A DNA stretch of 64,000 nucleotides from an uncultured Kiloniellaceae bacterium. GTDB lineage: Bacteria > Pseudomonadota > Alphaproteobacteria > Kiloniellales > Kiloniellaceae. The position numbers were made by a program, and so were the translations under genes. The stretch lies in NCBI GenBank assembly GCA_947493695.1, contig CANLSF010000002.1:682001-746000 (forward strand). The letters are read 5' to 3'. Numbering within the stretch: position 1 is the stretch's first letter; each line of letters starts with the position of its first letter. Positions 62,118 through 64,000 of the stretch are shown here, piece by piece. The notes under the pieces were generated by a model. That model ran no database searches. It was not told where the DNA came from and worked only from the letters and a program-made list of their open reading frames with translations.

Positions 62118-62152
62118 TGCGCCCTCCCTGGCTTTATTTTTGGTGAGTAGAA

Positions 62153-62170
62153 GGGCGGCCGAAGCCGCCC
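62153..62170 (-). terminator. UUCG-loop hairpin between nirS and nirE
   Basis: On the minus strand GGGCGGC-TTCG-GCCGCCC forms a very stable 7-bp stem with a UUCG tetraloop, followed by only a few T residues. It probably acts as partial terminator or 3' stabiliser, allowing much more NirS than biosynthetic enzymes. Confidence 0.65.
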
Positions 62171-62185
62171 CCCCACGGGTACAGA

Positions 62186-64000
<1,815 letters not shown>

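Overview
The window looks like part of the chromosome of a marine-type, denitrifying alphaproteobacterium, probably Rhodospirillales or Kiloniellales-like. The reasons are the moderately high G+C, the alphaproteobacterial housekeeping block (dcd, murA, DUF2948, hisG, hisD, UPF0262, low-molecular-weight phosphatase, infA, maf, short RNase E/G, yacG), a complete cytochrome cd1 nitrite reductase operon, a TRAP transporter and several clusters for methylated or quaternary amines. The taxonomy is inferred from gene content only. No prophage, insertion sequence or CRISPR array was seen.

Layout. 1-4.0 kb: a very large RTX protein carrying CHRD and spondin_N domains, followed at the left edge by the first residues of a probable type I secretion ABC transporter. 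4.4-10.3 kb: a Gfo/Idh/MocA oxidoreductase, an L,D-transpeptidase, a methyltransferase, an asparagine synthase and a family 2 glycosyltransferase, a loose cell-surface group. 10.4-15.5 kb: a CaiD-like hydratase, an NDP-forming acyl-CoA synthetase and an acyl-CoA dehydrogenase, divergent from a GlxA/CdhR-type AraC regulator; this suggests carnitine, crotonobetaine or gamma-butyrobetaine breakdown. 15.6-24.4 kb: the housekeeping block on the minus strand, ending in tRNA-Phe. 24.6-30.6 kb: tRNA-Thr, a cytochrome c, a hemerythrin, a RidA protein and a DUF3047 / ferritin-like / glycosyltransferase / DUF547 group. 30.7-36.5 kb: a TRAP transporter with an amidase, a previously unlisted small membrane protein and a TetR regulator. 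36.9-38.9 kb: an ECF sigma factor with a convincing self-type promoter, a Tat-exported ferritin-like protein and a cytochrome c. 38.9-48.1 kb: DUF1638, malate synthase G, a GlnT/GmaS-type ligase, GlxBCD/MgsABC, an unusual FolD and an XRE-cupin regulator, which resembles the N-methylglutamate route of methylamine use. 49.4-53.8 kb: a DUF4402 subunit, a PapD-like chaperone and an usher-like outer-membrane protein. 54.4-63.9 kb: nirS-E-C-F-DL-G-H-J-N plus a CbiX-type chelatase, nearly all overlapping.

Themes. Three regions (10-15, 31-36 and 39-48 kb) fit uptake and breakdown of small nitrogenous osmolytes, with nitrogen going to glutamate, one-carbon units to folate and glyoxylate to malate. The nir operon appears to encode every dedicated step of heme d1 synthesis, including a candidate ferrochelatase. 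The least conventional items are the RTX protein with a CHRD domain in permuted order and a duplicated C-terminal module, the FolD with two altered catalytic positions, the DUF4402 chaperone-usher-like cluster, and the ECF sigma unit with no anti-sigma gene beside it.
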